Shown one piece after another: positions 15,493 to 24,210 of a stretch of DNA of 64,000 nt. The notes below the pieces were generated by a model that searched no databases, was not told the origin of the DNA, and saw only the letters and a program-made list of their open reading frames with translations. The stretch's first letter is position 1. Each line of letters starts with the position of its first letter. Origin of the DNA: an uncultured Bacteroidaceae bacterium (GTDB lineage Bacteria > Bacteroidota > Bacteroidia > Bacteroidales > Bacteroidaceae). The stretch covers positions 21,080 to 85,079 of the forward strand of contig CAJOLW010000006.1 of the NCBI GenBank assembly GCA_905235525.1. The letters run 5' to 3'. Both the position numbers and the translations under genes were made by a program.

Positions 15493-16398
15493 ATGAGAAT
15501 GACTCCTGCCGTTAAGGTAATCTTGATTATAAATGTTGTGTTGTATGTTCTGACCGATTGGGTCACGCCAATGGTTCCACTGGATGGACACACGGATTGG
15601 TTCCGGAATTTTAATGCTCTGCACCCGATTGGGGGTAGAGGCTTTGTTCTCTACCAATATATCACTTATATGTTCATGCATGGTGGTTGGTGGCACTTGT
15701 TCTTCAACATGTGGTCACTGATGATTTTTGGAAATGCAGTGGAACAACAAGTGGGGACGAAACGCTTTGTGTGGTACTATCTACTTTGTGGCATCGGTGC
15801 CGCTTTGGTGAATCAGTTGTTCACATGGTTGGGCATCATTAATCCTGCTCAGTTGGTGGGTGCCTCGGGCGCTATTTACGGTGTGATGGCAGCGGCGGCA
15901 TTCTTCTTCCCGAATGCGAAACTGTTTATCATTCCGATTCCGTTCCCTATCAAACTGAAATATCTGGTGGGCTTCTATACGGTGGTGGAAATGTATTTGG
16001 GCATCACGTCTATTGACGGTGTGGCACATTTTGCTCATCTGGGCGGTATTTTGGTGGGTGCGATTATCTTGTTTGTATGGAAAATGCAAGAAAAGAAGAA
16101 CGGACGGCAGGAACATTACTATTATTCTTCTACGCATGGCTCTCACTATGACAAGGAAGAAGGGCTTGGTGGCAAAATGAAGGAATTCTTTGTGGGTAAA
16201 CGTACGCCAAAGATGCGCGTGACTAATGTGCGTGAGATGAACGGGTCTGATTATCAGTATAATGAAAGGAAGCGTCAGGAGAACGAAGAGATTGACCGCA
16301 TTCTCGATAAAATCCGCAAGAATGGTTACCAGAACCTTTCTGAGGGTGAGAAGGCCACACTCTTCAATGCCAGCAAGAAGATGAGGGGAGAGGAATGA
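15493..16398 (+). CDS. rhomboid-family intramembrane serine protease
   Basis: 301 aa. Six hydrophobic segments with the rhomboid signature: HGGWWHLFFNMWSL (His/Asn helix), GASGAIYG (catalytic Ser) and HFAHLGGILVG (catalytic His). A soluble C-terminal tail of about 95 residues (PKMRVTNVREMNGSDYQYN onwards) is charged and probably cytosolic. Rhomboids cleave membrane helices; substrates are unknown here. The stop overlaps the next start by 4 nt (ATGA). Confidence 0.93.
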   Translation: MRMTPAVKVILIINVVLYVLTDWVTPMVPLDGHTDWFRNFNALHPIGGRGFVLYQYITYMFMHGGWWHLFFNMWSLMIFGNAVEQQVGTKRFVWYYLLCGIGAALVNQLFTWLGIINPAQLVGASGAIYGVMAAAAFFFPNAKLFIIPIPFPIKLKYLVGFYTVVEMYLGITSIDGVAHFAHLGGILVGAIILFVWKMQEKKNGRQEHYYYSSTHGSHYDKEEGLGGKMKEFFVGKRTPKMRVTNVREMNGSDYQYNERKRQENEEIDRILDKIRKNGYQNLSEGEKATLFNASKKMRGEE

Positions 16399-17468
16399 GG
16401 CTGTTGAAGACCATACCATTGGCGATTTTCATTGCTATCAATCTTTTGATGGTTGTGGCAATGAATCTTTGTGCCTATACGTCATGCCTACCTCCGCAAG
16501 ACTATCCACAATACTCCTATTTCGGATTGATGTTCCCGGTGTTTCTTGCAGCCAATGTGGTTTTTGTCTTTTTCTGGTTGGTCTTCAAATGGAGATGGGC
16601 TTCTCTGCCATTGGTGGGGATGGTTCTGTGTGCCAGCAGCGTTAGGGCTTATTTCCCTGTCAACTTTTCATCGGAGCCTCCAGCAGGTTGCATCAAAGTG
16701 CTGTCATATAATGTGATGGCATTCGGAAATGGTAATCCGATATCATGGGAAGAAAATCCCATCTTGAAGTATTTGTTGGCAAGTGAGGCAGATGTCATTT
16801 GCTTGCAGGAGGCAAAAAAAACTTTCATCGATAAAGCACTGGATAGTATTGAGTCGGTTTATCCTTATCATCATTTTCAGTTAGAAACGGATAATTATAT
16901 TGCTTGTTTCTCGAAGTTTCCGATTGATTCTGTGACAAAAATCGATTATCCTACTACGACAAATCACTCCTATGCTTATGAACTTCGAGTGGGGAAGAAG
17001 ACGATGCTGCTCATTAATAATCATCTGGAATCATATAGATTGAGTTCTGAAGACAAGGATGATTACAAGTCCATCATCAAAAATTATAAGCATCCTGAAC
17101 AGAATGATTCAGAAACGAAGTACATCAGTTTGACAGAGAAGATTGCAGGTCACGATTCCATCCGCGGACTTCAGGTGGATTCAGTGGTGCAGTTTGTGGA
17201 ACAAAATAGTGAGCGCCATATCATTTTGTGTGGTGATCTCAATGCCACTCCTGTTTCATATATACATCACCGTTTGACAAGTTGTTTGAATGATGCCTAC
17301 ACACGAAGTGGAAACGGACCAGGTATCAGTTACAATCGGAGCGGTATGTACTTTCGGCTTGACCATATTTTCGTGAGTCCGAACATCGTGGCGTATGGGG
17401 CGAAAGTGGATAATTCTATCCGGCATAGTGACCATTATCCGATATTTTGTTTTGTCAAATTAGAGTAA
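16395..17468 (+). CDS. membrane-anchored endonuclease/exonuclease/phosphatase family protein
   Basis: 357 aa. Three N-terminal hydrophobic helices (about 5-25, 35-60 and 64-82) precede an EEP domain from about residue 95. Its catalytic motifs are CLQEAKKTF (metal Glu), NNHLES, CGDLNATP and RLDHIF, with SDHYPI at the end. Such proteins are often annotated as extracellular nucleases or phosphodiesterases; the substrate is not known. It is translationally coupled to the rhomboid gene. Confidence 0.88.
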   Translation: MRLLKTIPLAIFIAINLLMVVAMNLCAYTSCLPPQDYPQYSYFGLMFPVFLAANVVFVFFWLVFKWRWASLPLVGMVLCASSVRAYFPVNFSSEPPAGCIKVLSYNVMAFGNGNPISWEENPILKYLLASEADVICLQEAKKTFIDKALDSIESVYPYHHFQLETDNYIACFSKFPIDSVTKIDYPTTTNHSYAYELRVGKKTMLLINNHLESYRLSSEDKDDYKSIIKNYKHPEQNDSETKYISLTEKIAGHDSIRGLQVDSVVQFVEQNSERHIILCGDLNATPVSYIHHRLTSCLNDAYTRSGNGPGISYNRSGMYFRLDHIFVSPNIVAYGAKVDNSIRHSDHYPIFCFVKLE

Positions 17469-17538
17469 AAGTGGGGCACAAAGACCTTTGCCATGAATAT
17501 TTTTAATGTATTTTTCTTTCTATTTGTAAAAAAATATC

Positions 17539-17546
17539 TACCTTTG
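17539..17546 (+). promoter_or_regulatory. -7 box of secDF promoter
   Basis: TACCTTTG, 120 nt before the secDF ATG. A TTTC at 17517-17520 is a poor -33 candidate. The 17469-17666 region holds nothing else recognisable and would give a leader of over 100 nt. Confidence 0.5.
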
Positions 17547-17666
17547 CATCTTGAATCATCGTGCATTTTATAATAATATGTATGATACGCTTGTTTTTGA
17601 AGCCATATTATGGGCTGAAAAAGAGAACGGAAATAACATAAAATCAAAATATTAAATCTTCAAAAA

Positions 17667-20600
17667 ATGCAAAACAAAGGATTTGTAAAGTTTTTAGCAG
17701 TGGCGTTGACTCTCATCTGCCTTTTCTACCTCTCTTTTGGTTTTGTCACCAAGTATGTGGAGGACAAGGCTGCCAAGATGGGCGAACAGGAAGCAGAGCT
17801 TTACTTGGATTCGTTGAACTCGACTCCATTCTATCTGGGCAACTACACTCTGAAGGATTGTCGTGAGACCGGCATTGGTTTGGGTCTTGACCTGAAGGGC
17901 GGTATGAACGTCATCTTGGAAGTGAGCGTACCAGAAGTTGTAAAGACGTTGGCGGACCACAAAACTGACGAAGCATTCCTTAAGTCTGTCAGCGAGGCAG
18001 CCAAGGAAGCGCAAGAAAGTCAGAGCGATTTCATCACACTTTTTGTCAAGGCTTATAAAAAGAACGCTTCAGGCAAGCCTCTTGCGACTATCTTTGCCAC
18101 TCAACAGTTGAAGGGCAAAGTAAACACCAACAGTTCGGATGCAGAGGTGGAGAAGGTTCTGCGCGAAAGCGTTGACGAGGCAGTTGACAACTCATTCCTC
18201 GTGCTCCGTACACGTATCGACCGCTTTGGTGTGGTTCAGCCTAACATTCAGAAGATCGAAGGTCAGAGCGGACGCATCATGGTGGAACTTCCTGGTATCA
18301 AGGAGCCAGAGCGTGTGCGTAAACTTCTTCAAGGTAGCGCTAATCTGGAATTCTGGGAGACTTATGATGCACCTCAGGTGGCTCCCTATCTTTCACAGTT
18401 GAATGCGGCTCTCCGCAATGGAGGTACGGTGACTACCGATTCTGTTCAGGCTGACACGACTGCTGTGGCAGCGGCTGAGCAGGTGGAAGAAAAGGCTGAC
18501 TCCAGCAAGAATGCAACAAGCATGTTGGCTCAGGTGAACAAGGGTGATGAGGCTGCTGTTGCCAGCAAGGCCACGGAAGCAGCCAAGAAGGAGAACCCTC
18601 TTTTCGCTATGTTGCAACCAACGGGTGCTCAGCGCGGTTGTATGGTTGGTTTGGCACAGGCGCTTGATACAGCAGAAATCAATGCGCTTCTTAACTCTGA
18701 GGTGGCTAAGCAGATTTTCCCTGCTGACCTCTCCCTCAAGTGGGGCGTGAAGTCAATGGATAAGGCTGGCAAGATTTTTGAACTCTATGCCATCCGTACA
18801 ACAGGTCAGAATGGTCGTGCTCCACTGGAAGGTGAAGTGGTGACTGAATCGAAGGACGAGTTCGATCAATACGGCAATCCTGTCGTGACCATGAAGATGA
18901 ACACGGAAGGTGCTCGTAAATGGGCAGCCCTCACAGAAGCGAACGTTAACCATTGCGTGGCTGTTGTGCTCGATAACCTCGTGTATAGCGCACCAAACGT
19001 GATGAACAAAATTGATGGTGGTAACACCCAGATTTCTGGTAACTTTACCACAACCGAGACGAAGGACTTGGCAAATGTGCTTCAGTCTGGTAAGATGCCT
19101 GCTCCTGCAAGCATCATTCAGGAGGACATTGTAGGTCCAACCCTCGGTGCTCAGTCTATTCAGGCAGGTTTCATTTCTTGTATCGTCGCTTTCATCGTGC
19201 TGATGCTCTACATGGTGCTCATGTATGGTGTGCGTGAAGGTATGGTGGCAAACTGTGCCCTCATCCTGAACTTCTTCTTCACCTTCGGTATCCTCACCTC
19301 GCTTGGTGCTGCATTGACTATGTCTGGTATTGCCGGTATGGTGCTGACATTGGGTATGGCGGTCGATGCCAATGTGCTCATCTATGAGCGTACAAAAGAA
19401 GAAATGCGTAGTGGCAAAAATATTAGTGCTGCTGTGGCTGCAGGTTACAGCAATGCTTTCTCTGCCATCTTCGACTCAAACGTGACTACTATTTTGACGG
19501 GTGTCATTCTTTACAATTTTGGCACTGGTCCAATCAAGGGCTTCGCAACGACCCTTATCATTGGTATTGTCTGCTCATTCTTTACTGCTGTATGGTTGAC
19601 TCGTATCGCCTATGAGCACTTCCTTAATCGTGGTAAATGGCAAAACCTTGTGTTCACGACGAAGTTCTCACAGAATATGATGAAGGACACGAAGTACAAC
19701 TTCATGGGTAACTACAAGAAGTCGTTTGTTGCTTTTGGTGTGTTCCTCGTGATTGTACTTGCAAGTTTTGCCATCCGTGGTTTGAGTCAGTCTATTGACT
19801 TCACTGGAGGTCGCAACTACAAGGTTGAGTTTGTGAAGCAGGTGGAGCCAGAGGCTGTGAAGGCGGCTATCGTGAAGCAGTTTGAGGCTAACAATCAAGA
19901 TGGTGAAGCCATCAATGTGACAGTGATTGCCATCGGTACTGAGGGTAACAATGTACGTGTATCAACGAACTTCAACATTAACGACAACAGTTCTGCTGCT
20001 GACGCCAAGATTGAATCACTGCTTTATCAGGCATTCGTGGATGGCGGCATGGTGGACAAGACGGTGTCTGAAGAGGCATTCCTCGACCGTGATAACCGTG
20101 CAGGGGGTTCTATCGTTTCTTCTCAGAAAGTGGGGCCAGCCATTGCGTCCGACATTCTGCGTGGTGCAGTCCTGTCAGTGCTCTTCGCAATTGTGGTCAT
20201 CTTCGTCTATATTCTTATCCGTTTCCGCAACGTGGCATACTCAGTGGGTTCTATCGTGGCTTTGACGCTCGATACAGTACTCGTTATCGGTGTGTTCTCG
20301 CTCTGCTATGGTTGGATTGGATTCTCGCTTGAAGTTGACCAAACGTTCATTGGCGCTATCTTGACGGTGATTGGTTATTCCATCAACGACAAGGTGGTCA
20401 TCTTTGACCGTATCCGCGAAGTCTTCAAGAACTATCCGAAACGTGACCGTCAGCGCATCTTCAACGATGCCTTGAACAGCACTCTCGCACGTACTATTAA
20501 CACGTCTGTTTCTACGTTCATCGTGCTCTTGGTCATCTTCGTGCTTGGTGGCGATAGCATCCGCGCCTTTGCGTTTGCTATGATGCTGGGTGTCATCATC

Positions 20601-20696
20601 GGTACAAGTTCGTCACTCTTCATCGCGGCTCCTACGGCTTACCTTGTCATGGGTGCTCGCATCAAAGAAGATGAAGAACCGGAACATGCAAATTAA
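17667..20696 (+). CDS. secDF: fused protein translocase subunits SecD-SecF
   Basis: 1009 aa. The SecD half has the N-terminal helix, the GLGLDLKGGMNVILE motif, a long periplasmic P1 domain (with a low-complexity Ala/Glu stretch at about 255-310) and the helix block with AVDANVLIYERTKEEM. The SecF half starts near 690 with SIDFTGGRNYKVEF and ends with IGYSINDKVVIFDRIREVF. The fusion uses the proton-motive force to pull proteins out after SecA translocation. A single gene is the normal arrangement in Bacteroidetes. A GC-rich hairpin follows. Confidence 0.97.
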   Translation: MQNKGFVKFLAVALTLICLFYLSFGFVTKYVEDKAAKMGEQEAELYLDSLNSTPFYLGNYTLKDCRETGIGLGLDLKGGMNVILEVSVPEVVKTLADHKTDEAFLKSVSEAAKEAQESQSDFITLFVKAYKKNASGKPLATIFATQQLKGKVNTNSSDAEVEKVLRESVDEAVDNSFLVLRTRIDRFGVVQPNIQKIEGQSGRIMVELPGIKEPERVRKLLQGSANLEFWETYDAPQVAPYLSQLNAALRNGGTVTTDSVQADTTAVAAAEQVEEKADSSKNATSMLAQVNKGDEAAVASKATEAAKKENPLFAMLQPTGAQRGCMVGLAQALDTAEINALLNSEVAKQIFPADLSLKWGVKSMDKAGKIFELYAIRTTGQNGRAPLEGEVVTESKDEFDQYGNPVVTMKMNTEGARKWAALTEANVNHCVAVVLDNLVYSAPNVMNKIDGGNTQISGNFTTTETKDLANVLQSGKMPAPASIIQEDIVGPTLGAQSIQAGFISCIVAFIVLMLYMVLMYGVREGMVANCALILNFFFTFGILTSLGAALTMSGIAGMVLTLGMAVDANVLIYERTKEEMRSGKNISAAVAAGYSNAFSAIFDSNVTTILTGVILYNFGTGPIKGFATTLIIGIVCSFFTAVWLTRIAYEHFLNRGKWQNLVFTTKFSQNMMKDTKYNFMGNYKKSFVAFGVFLVIVLASFAIRGLSQSIDFTGGRNYKVEFVKQVEPEAVKAAIVKQFEANNQDGEAINVTVIAIGTEGNNVRVSTNFNINDNSSAADAKIESLLYQAFVDGGMVDKTVSEEAFLDRDNRAGGSIVSSQKVGPAIASDILRGAVLSVLFAIVVIFVYILIRFRNVAYSVGSIVALTLDTVLVIGVFSLCYGWIGFSLEVDQTFIGAILTVIGYSINDKVVIFDRIREVFKNYPKRDRQRIFNDALNSTLARTINTSVSTFIVLLVIFVLGGDSIRAFAFAMMLGVIIGTSSSLFIAAPTAYLVMGARIKEDEEPEHAN

Positions 20697-20707
20697 CACA
20701 TCAATAT

Positions 20708-20746
20708 AAATAAGGCAGCAGCGCTCTGAGCGTTGCTGCCTTATTA
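20708..20746 (+). terminator. hairpin after secDF
   Basis: AATAAGGCAGCA-CGC stem facing GCG-TGCTGCCTTATT, about 15 bp with a short loop, 11 nt after the secDF stop. It is not followed by a long T run, so it may be a terminator or an mRNA stabiliser before ddh. Confidence 0.6.
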
Positions 20747-20766
20747 CTTAAAAACAACACAAAATT

Positions 20767-21666
20767 ATGACAAAGATTCGTGCAGCCATTGTTGGATATG
20801 GCAACATTGGAAAGTATGCACTCGAAGCCATTGAGGCTTCTCAGGACATGGAGTGCGTAGGCGTGGTTCGTCGTAATGGTGAGGCTGACAAGCCCGCAGA
20901 ACTCGCTAATTATCCTGTAGTAAAGAACATCACAGAGTTGAAGGATGTGCAGGTTGCCATCCTCGCCACCCCCACTCGTAAGGTGGAAGAGTATGCTAAG
21001 CAGTGCCTTGCTCTCGGCATCAACACGGTTGACTCTTTCGATATTCACACACAGATTGTTGACCTCCGCCGTTCACTCGACGCTGTGGCAAAAGCCAATA
21101 ATGCTGTTTCTATTATCTCAGCAGGATGGGATCCAGGCTCTGATTCCATCGTCCGCTCACTCATGGAGAGCCTTGCTCCCAAGGGCGTAAGTTATACCAA
21201 CTTCGGTCCAGGTCGTTCGATGGGGCACTCTGTGGCTGTTCGTGCCATTGAAGGGGTGAAAGATGCATTGTCCATGACGATTCCTGTGGGTACGGGCATT
21301 CATCGCCGCATGGTCTATGTGGAGTTGGAAGAAGGCGCAGATTTTAAGACTGTGGAGGCTGCTATCAAGGCAGACCCCTATTTTGTCAACGACGAGACTC
21401 ATGTGCAGCAGGTTCCTTGTGTTGATGCCCTCAATGATGTGGGTCACGGCGTGAACCTTGTCCGCAAGGGCGTTTCTGGTAAGACTCATAACCAGATGTT
21501 TGAATTCGACATGAAAATCAATAACCCTGCATTGACTGCTCAGGTGCTTGTGAATGTGGCTCGTGCATCTCTCAAACAGCAACCTGGTGCTTATACGATG
21601 ATTGAAATCCCTGTCATTGATATGCTTTGCGGAGATAAGGAGGAGCTTATTCGCCACCTTGTATAA
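20767..21666 (+). CDS. ddh: meso-diaminopimelate dehydrogenase
   Basis: 299 aa. Rossmann N-terminus (IRAAIVGYGNIGKYALEAI) with the NADP-type VVRR after strand 2, and the DAP dehydrogenase segments STAGWDPGSD-like (SAGWDPGSDSIVRSLMESL), FGPGRSMGHSVAVRAI and GKTHNQMFEFDM. It aminates tetrahydrodipicolinate to meso-DAP in one step, so this organism can make DAP and lysine by the dehydrogenase route. dapB and asd lie in the same window. Confidence 0.95.
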   Translation: MTKIRAAIVGYGNIGKYALEAIEASQDMECVGVVRRNGEADKPAELANYPVVKNITELKDVQVAILATPTRKVEEYAKQCLALGINTVDSFDIHTQIVDLRRSLDAVAKANNAVSIISAGWDPGSDSIVRSLMESLAPKGVSYTNFGPGRSMGHSVAVRAIEGVKDALSMTIPVGTGIHRRMVYVELEEGADFKTVEAAIKADPYFVNDETHVQQVPCVDALNDVGHGVNLVRKGVSGKTHNQMFEFDMKINNPALTAQVLVNVARASLKQQPGAYTMIEIPVIDMLCGDKEELIRHLV

Positions 21667-21705
21667 GAAGATTCGTCGGGGACTCTTTAATAAAGAGACT
21701 GTTGT

Positions 21706-21745
21706 AAAAAGCGTTACAATAATACATCTGTGACGCTTTTTTCTT
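21706..21745 (+). terminator. intrinsic terminator after ddh
   Basis: AAAAAGCGTTACA stem facing TGTGACGCTTTTTT, loop of about 9 nt, T-rich tail: a typical rho-independent terminator. Confidence 0.8.
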
Positions 21746-21752
21746 TTTTTAT

Positions 21753-21783
21753 TTTGTATTGTCTTCAATTTGCGTTATCTTTG
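21753..21783 (+). promoter_or_regulatory. promoter of lipoprotein gene
   Basis: TTTG 21753-21756, exactly 19 nt, TATCTTTG 21776-21783; 25 nt before ATG 21809. Full consensus match. Confidence 0.75.
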
Positions 21784-21808
21784 CCAACAAAATAAAAAAG
21801 AAAATGTC

Positions 21809-22396
21809 ATGAAGAAGTTAAGTGTGATATTATTGGCACTCACAACACTGTTGTTTTCTTGCGAGGAGAAGAAAAAGGAAACATCTGAATCTGACGTGAA
21901 GGTAGTGCCAATACATGAGATGCCGGACATTTGTGAGGCTCATGGAACGATGGGAGAAGGCTCAACGATGAATGTCATTGAGTTTATCAATGATGATGGC
22001 GATACATTGTACATTAATAAGAATGGACAAACGGTGACGGGTGGTCTGGTTGTTGGTGATGAGTTGTCTGTAATATATAATGTAATGGAGGGAGATGCAT
22101 TTGCGTCAGTGGCGGTGAATCTTACGGCATTGCAGCACATCTGGTCACAAAGAGGGGCAGATGGCAGAGAACAAAGTCTTGAACTCAACTCGAATGGTGG
22201 TGCTGCTACTTATAACATGTCTATCAATTATGATTCGTGGGAAGTAAAAGATGGTCTGTTATTGCTGCATTCACCTAAGAAATTGGGAGATGAAACACCG
22301 GCTATCGTTGACACGTTTGAGATTATGCAATTGACCACAGACAGCCTTGTGTTGATGAATGGTGATTTAGCATCTGAATTTGAGAGGTACAATTAG
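21809..22396 (+). CDS. hypothetical lipoprotein
   Basis: 195 aa. ATG 21809 opens a lipoprotein signal peptide ending in a lipobox (TLLFSC, Cys about 18), followed by a charged linker rich in Glu/Lys. The rest contains a beta-rich domain with DGDTLYINKNGQ, and a C-terminal half with SWEVKDGLLLLHSPKKLGDETPA, resembling lipocalin-like lipoproteins of Bacteroidales. Function unknown. It is a single-gene unit with its own promoter and a terminator. Confidence 0.75.
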   Translation: MKKLSVILLALTTLLFSCEEKKKETSESDVKVVPIHEMPDICEAHGTMGEGSTMNVIEFINDDGDTLYINKNGQTVTGGLVVGDELSVIYNVMEGDAFASVAVNLTALQHIWSQRGADGREQSLELNSNGGAATYNMSINYDSWEVKDGLLLLHSPKKLGDETPAIVDTFEIMQLTTDSLVLMNGDLASEFERYN

Positions 22397-22427
22397 GAAC
22401 TGTATGTTGGTTGCTGAACCCAAAAAA

Positions 22428-22463
22428 GAAGGGGATTGTGGTATGATGCACAATCCCCTTCTT
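22428..22463. terminator. bidirectional terminator
   Basis: AGAAGGGGATTGTG stem facing CACAATCCCCTTCT across an 8-nt loop, between the convergent lipoprotein and DUF3127 genes. Flanked by an A-rich stretch on one side and T-rich on the other. Confidence 0.85.
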
Positions 22464-22484
22464 CTATCTTTTATATGATAGGAT

Positions 22485-22898
22485 TTAGAAAGGCAAATCA
22501 CTTGATTCATCAGCGGCCGTCTCAAAATTCGCTTGTGCAGGTTGGGCAGCGGGCTGATCTGCTGGTGGAAATGGACTTGCCACTTGGGGGGCGGTCTGTG
22601 CGGCTGTAGGTTGAGCGGCAGGTGTAGCAGGAACGACATTCCATGCGCGTATGTCGTTATACCAACGACCATTGTATTCGCGGGCGTTGATGTCAAAGGA
22701 AACTGTTAGTTCCTGACCTTCCTGAATGTTGAAGCGTGTCAGATTTTCTTCACCAAACACGTTAAACACCATTCTTTTGGGGAACTGTCCTATCGTCTCC
22801 TCAATAACGAAATCCTGCATTTTCCAAGGGTTCCCTGTTCTGTTTGATACACCACCGCGTGGTTCCAGTGCCTTGATAATTCTTCCTGTAAATTCCAT
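22485..22898 (-). CDS. DUF3127 OB-fold-like protein with an SSB-type C-terminal tip
   Basis: 137 aa. The first about 85 residues match DUF3127 (MEFTGRIIKALEPRGGVSN, WKMQDFVIEE, and EYNGRWYNDIRAW), an OB-like domain with a substrate-binding look similar to single-stranded DNA-binding proteins. A Pro/Ala/Gln-rich linker (about 88-126) follows, and the protein ends ESSDLPF. That acidic tip is like the DDDIPF end by which SSB recruits repair proteins. Inference: a paralogue or functional cousin of SSB, perhaps nucleic-acid binding. Its promoter is interleaved with that of dnaN. Confidence 0.85.
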   Translation of the reverse strand: MEFTGRIIKALEPRGGVSNRTGNPWKMQDFVIEETIGQFPKRMVFNVFGEENLTRFNIQEGQELTVSFDINAREYNGRWYNDIRAWNVVPATPAAQPTAAQTAPQVASPFPPADQPAAQPAQANFETAADESSDLPF

Positions 22899-22940
22899 AT
22901 TTTCCTATGCGTTTTTGTTACTTATTTATAAAATCAGCCA

Positions 22941-22971
22941 CAAAAGTACGCTTTTTTTTTGTATTGTCAAA
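22941..22971 (-). promoter_or_regulatory. promoter of DUF3127 gene
   Basis: Minus strand: TTTG (22971-22968), 19 nt, TACTTTTG (22948-22941). Full match, overlapping the divergent dnaN promoter. Confidence 0.7.
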
Positions 22972-22988
22972 ACTTCTCCCTAACTTTG
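22958..22988 (+). promoter_or_regulatory. dnaN promoter
   Basis: TTTG 22958-22961, 19 nt, TAACTTTG 22981-22988; 23 nt before ATG 23012. It interleaves with the minus-strand promoter, so the two divergent genes probably compete for polymerase. Confidence 0.75.
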
Positions 22989-23011
22989 TGTTCAAATAAA
23001 TATTTTTGGCC

Positions 23012-24136
23012 ATGAGATTTAATGTTTCAAGTACCAGTCTCAGCAATCGCTTGCAGACGATAAGCAGGGTTCAGAGTTCGAAGAACGCTCTGCCAATACT
23101 CGATTGTATTCTTTTTGAACTTGCTGACGGGCAGTTGAAGATGACTGCATCAGATAGCGAGACAACGATGGTCACAACCGTGGAAGTTACAGAAGCGGAA
23201 GGTGAAGGTAAGTTCGCGATTGGCGCGAAGCAACTCATCAGTTCGGTGAAGGAAATTTCGGAGCAACCCATCACGTTCAATGTGGATCAGAACTCGTTTG
23301 CCATTGAGATTACTTATCAAAATGGTAAGTACAACCTGATAGGGCAGAATGGTTATGAGTTCCCTGTTCCTAATGGCGTAAACGAGGGCTCTCGTAGTCT
23401 TTCCATCGATGCGCAAGTGATGCTTAATGGCATTAGCCGCAGTCTCTTTGCTGCAGCCGATGATGAACTTCGTCCACAGATGAATGGTGTGTACTTTGAC
23501 ATGACACAGGAGAGCATCACCTTTGTGGCAAGTGATGGGCATAAGTTGGTGCGAAACCGCGTTTTTTCTGCTCATGTTGACGAACCATCTGCCTTTATTC
23601 TCCCCAAGAAGCCTGCATTGTTGTTGAAGACAGTGCTCCCAAAGGCTGAAGGTGATGCTGTGGTGCGTTTTGACGACCGCAACGCAGAAATTCAGTTGAC
23701 TGACTATGTCATTAGTTGTCGTTTGATTGAAGGGCGTTACCCTAACTATAACTCCGTAATCCCAACCGATAATCCTTTCCGTGTGACGGCTGACCGAATG
23801 GCTTTCATCAGTGCATTGCGCCGTGTGAGTGTCTTTGCCAGTCAGAGTAGTGCGCTCATCAAGATCCATGTGGAGCAGGGCACATTGACGGTTTCTGCAC
23901 AGGATTTGGATTTCTCCACCTCGGCGGAAGAGCATATCATGTGCGAATATGATGGCACAGCCATGAGCATAGGTTTCAATGGCCCATTCCTCATTGATGT
24001 GCTCAATAGCATCACCAGCAACGATATTGTTTTGGAACTTGCTGACCCAAGTCGTGCTGGTGTCATCACGCCAGCAGAGCAGGAGGAGAATGAAGACCTC
24101 ATTATGCTGCTCATGCCAATGATGCTGAAGGACTAA
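23012..24136 (+). CDS. dnaN: DNA polymerase III sliding clamp (beta subunit)
   Basis: 374 aa, the normal clamp length. Start ATG 23012 (MRFNVSSTSLSNRL), preceded two codons earlier by another possible start. Three repeated clamp folds; typical segments are LPILDCILFEL, AADDELRPQMNGVYFDM, EGRYPNYNSVIP and the C-terminal LIMLLMPMMLKD. It encircles DNA and tethers polymerase III. It is followed by a terminator before coaBC. Confidence 0.96.
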   Translation: MRFNVSSTSLSNRLQTISRVQSSKNALPILDCILFELADGQLKMTASDSETTMVTTVEVTEAEGEGKFAIGAKQLISSVKEISEQPITFNVDQNSFAIEITYQNGKYNLIGQNGYEFPVPNGVNEGSRSLSIDAQVMLNGISRSLFAAADDELRPQMNGVYFDMTQESITFVASDGHKLVRNRVFSAHVDEPSAFILPKKPALLLKTVLPKAEGDAVVRFDDRNAEIQLTDYVISCRLIEGRYPNYNSVIPTDNPFRVTADRMAFISALRRVSVFASQSSALIKIHVEQGTLTVSAQDLDFSTSAEEHIMCEYDGTAMSIGFNGPFLIDVLNSITSNDIVLELADPSRAGVITPAEQEENEDLIMLLMPMMLKD

Positions 24137-24150
24137 AGAAAAAACCACAG

Positions 24151-24195
24151 AGAGGCTGCCCTTCTCACAGGTGATGTGGAAGGGTGGCTCTTTTT
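24151..24195 (+). terminator. terminator between dnaN and coaBC
   Basis: AGAGGCTGCCCTTC stem facing GAAGGGTGGCTCTT (one G-U pair and a mismatch), 14-nt loop, T5 tail, ending just before the coaBC start. Confidence 0.65.
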
Positions 24196-24210
24196 ATGAT
24201 AGGAGGGTAT

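Noticed and set aside
23150..24148. 332-codon minus-strand frame
   Set aside because: Antisense to dnaN.
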